DNA from: Brachyspira pilosicoli P43/6/78
GTDB taxonomy: Bacteria > Spirochaetota > Brachyspiria > Brachyspirales > Brachyspiraceae
Direction of reading: 5' to 3'
Length of the DNA: 64,000 bases
Assembly: GCF_000325665.1 (NCBI RefSeq)
Contig: NC_019908.1
Coordinates: forward strand, 1,116,001-1,180,000
The position numbers and the translations under genes are program-made. Under the pieces are notes generated by a model that was not told the DNA's origin, searched no databases, and was given only the letters and a program-made list of their open reading frames with translations. Shown piece by piece: positions 62,155 through 64,000 of this stretch; positions within the stretch are counted from its first letter, which is position 1, and each line of letters opens with the position of its first letter.

Positions 62155-63768
62155 TTATTTTTCAGTGTTGTCATAATAAGCATAGAAAAACTTATGTTTG
62201 CCAAGCACATCATACTGAACGTCTTTTAAATTATCATTTACCAATAAAGGCAATGTGTAATAATATAAAGGAATGATAGGCATATCTTCCATAAATAATT
62301 CTTCTGCCTTATGAAGCAAAGGCATTCTTATAGTATTGTCATCTGTAGCAGAAGCATTAGCTAATAATCTATCATATATAGCACTATTATAACTTTCCAC
62401 ATTTTGTAGGACTGTAACTTAAAAACAATACCTAAAAAAGTACATAGGGTCATCATAATCTCCAATCCAACCATTTCTTGCTATAACATAAGTTCTGCTA
62501 TAGCGTGATGATTGAAATACTGCCCACTCTTCACTTACTATAGTAGTATCTATTCCTAAATTATTTTTCCACATCTGCTGAATAGCTTCAAATATAGATG
62601 TATGCTCACCTGGATTAGTTTTAAACTCAAGTACAGGGAAATTTTCTCCGTTTGGATAGCCTGCTTCAGCTAATAATTTTTTAGCCTCTTCTATATTTTT
62701 TTGATAATCTTCAGCCTTTAAACTAAAACTATCTTGTCCATTTTCTCTAAACTTTCCAGTAACATCAGATATTTGAGGCGGTACAACAGCAGCAGCAGGA
62801 GTTTGCCCTCCTCTTGTAACTTGAGATACTATATAATTTCTGTCAATAGCCAAAGCTAATGCTCTTCTTACTCTCTTATCTTTTAATGTTTCATTAGTAA
62901 TATTTAAACTATAATAATACAAACCAAGATAAGGTTCTATTTTTAAATATCCTTCTTCTTTTAATGTATCCATATCTTGAGTAGGTACTCTATCAGAGAA
63001 ATATATAGAACCGTCTTTTATACCAGCAACAACAGAAGTAGGATTATCCATCAATATAAAAATTAATTTCTTTGGAACTATAATAGAACGATTCCAATAA
63101 TTAGTATTAACTTCCATTACTATTTTACTGTCTATCTCTCTTTCAGTCATTTTAAAAGGACCATTTCCAATATAAGTATCAGCACTCATAGTCCAAGTAT
63201 CAGGATTAGCTTCTATAATATCTTTTCTTAATGGGAAATATACAGGATAAGCCATAAGCTGGTCAAAATATGGAGTAGGAGCTTCCAAAGTAACCTCTAA
63301 AGTATTATCATCAATAGCCTTAACACCTAAAGATTCAACAGGCATCTCACCAGCAGTAATCTTTTTAGCATTTTTTAAAGGCTCCATTTGATAACTATAA
63401 TTAGCAGCAGTTTTAGGGTCAGCAGCCCTTCTCCAGCTATATACAAAATCATCAGCTACAACAGGCTTACCATCAGACCACTTAGCATTGCTTCTAATAT
63501 GAAACACATATTTAGTGCCATTCTCACTAATATCCCAACTCTCAGCAACACCACCTACAATTTTACCCTCTTTATCTTTCTGTGCTAAACCCTCAAAAGC
63601 ATGTATTATATACATACTTCCGTCTATTGCAGAGTTCAATGTTGGGTCTATACTTTGAGGCTCTGGCCCAACATTCAAGCGTAAAACTCCTTCTTCGAAT
63701 TTATTTCCGCCTCCGCAAGATGCAAACAAAAACAAAGAAGAAATAAATAATAATAACTTAATCTTCAT
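62155..63768 (-). pseudogene. oppA: Oligopeptide-binding protein OppA, reading frame broken
   Basis: A periplasmic peptide-binding lipoprotein (SBP family 5). ATG 63768; signal MKIKLLLFISSLFLFASC|GGG; LRLNVGPEPQSIDPTLN, VFHIRSNAKWSDGKPVVADDFVYSW and AEEWAVF-type sequence follow. The frame meets TAA after GDYDDPMYFFRYCF, then resumes in the same frame as ESYNSAIYDRLL and IIPLYYY. Removing one base from each of A6 (62434-62439), A5 (62421-62425) and T4 (62402-62405) gives a normal joining segment, FLGIVLSYSPTNVESYNS. Restored length 536 aa. Transport genes oppBCDF are not in the window. Confidence 0.88.
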
Positions 63769-63872
63769 AATAATAAAAAGACTCCTATATTTTTTATGTT
63801 TGATGATTTTATAATGATTTATAGTAAATATCAATATTTTTTCATATCAATTTATCTAGTATTTAATTGAGT

Positions 63873-63947
63873 GAAAAATAATTATATGAAAAATAATTAT
63901 ATGAAAAATAATTATATGAAAAATAATTATATGAAAAATAATTATAT
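63873..63947. repeat. 15-bp tandem repeat, five perfect copies
   Basis: The unit GAAAAATAATTATAT occurs five times without error, 105-180 bp upstream of the oppA start codon. Fifteen base pairs is a multiple of three. In forward frame it reads MKNNY repeated, but there is no ribosome site and I do not call it a gene. Confidence 0.92.
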
Positions 63948-63969
63948 AGTTATTTTTTTTACCTATTAA

Positions 63970-64000
63970 CCGCACGGTAAGAAAATTAAGAAACAAAAAA
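63970..64000 (+). repeat. Start of a further family B element, cut by the window edge
   Basis: ACCGCACGGTAAG, preceded by CCTATTAA as in copy B1 (CCTACTAA), 50 bp from the tandem repeat. Only the left boundary is visible. Confidence 0.55.

Noticed and set aside
63871-63969. Short open frame MKNNY repeated five times
   Set aside because: No ribosome site, GTG start, arises from a 15-bp tandem repeat; better read as a repeat in the oppA upstream region.

Overview
The window is a contiguous piece of a very AT-rich bacterial chromosome that I read as a spirochaete of the genus Brachyspira. The basis is the strong A/T codon bias, many Asn/Lys-rich proteins, many lipoproteins and beta-barrel-like surface proteins, and the overall gene set; species cannot be fixed by eye. 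It is mostly housekeeping DNA with a few surface-protein genes. There is no rRNA, phage, IS element or CRISPR array. One tRNA gene (Gln, UUG) is present.

Layout. 1-2500: MarR regulator with a partial YczE-like membrane protein, a PepSY-like periplasmic protein, a lipoprotein. 2550-5154: nadK-recN. 5553-10113 (minus): a probable five-gene operon (unknown 494-aa protein, patatin phospholipase, CobC-like phosphatase, CbiB-like protein, nitroreductase). 10291-15478: degenerate Fpg-like protein, ssb, tmk, mraY, an SDR, dnaN. 15479-19369: surface-protein cluster led by a pentanucleotide repeat. 19374-23874: DegT-like protein, greA, plsY-der, lipoprotein. 24098-29226: rpmF-plsX-FabH-like-rnfCDG. 29624-38213: lipoprotein, then tyrS-lptD-ank-ank on the minus strand. 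38348-46554: rhodanese, rpmE, small ORFs, mutL, ftsK, uppP. 46809-50981: XRE regulator, two TPR envelope proteins, DUF368, ridA. 51138-56063: tRNA-Gln-prs-rplY-pth-pth-monooxygenase, recF, crr. 56496-64000: NtrC/NtrB-type two-component system, def, gph, flavoprotein/HxlR pair, oppA.

Envelope functions recur: MraY and UppP act on the undecaprenyl carrier and DUF368 is linked to its recycling; PlsX/PlsY make phosphatidic acid precursors; LptD, OppA and several lipoproteins and barrels belong to the outer envelope. Several enzyme-family members lack catalytic residues (FabH-like, DegT-like, Fpg-like).

Two dispersed intergenic element families stand out. Family A (about 5230, 29295, 39381, 56131) is GC-rich against its background and keeps the same helices with compensatory base changes between copies, which suggests a structured RNA or DNA element. 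Family B (about 2207, 60423, 61765, window end) has a CCGCACG/CGTGCGG-bounded core of about 82 bp followed at fixed distances by two G-rich boxes. Five otherwise intact genes (plsX, rpmE, a small ORF, ftsK, oppA) are broken by extra single bases, mostly in A/T runs. This looks more like sequence error or slippage than gene decay and should be checked before any is called a pseudogene.
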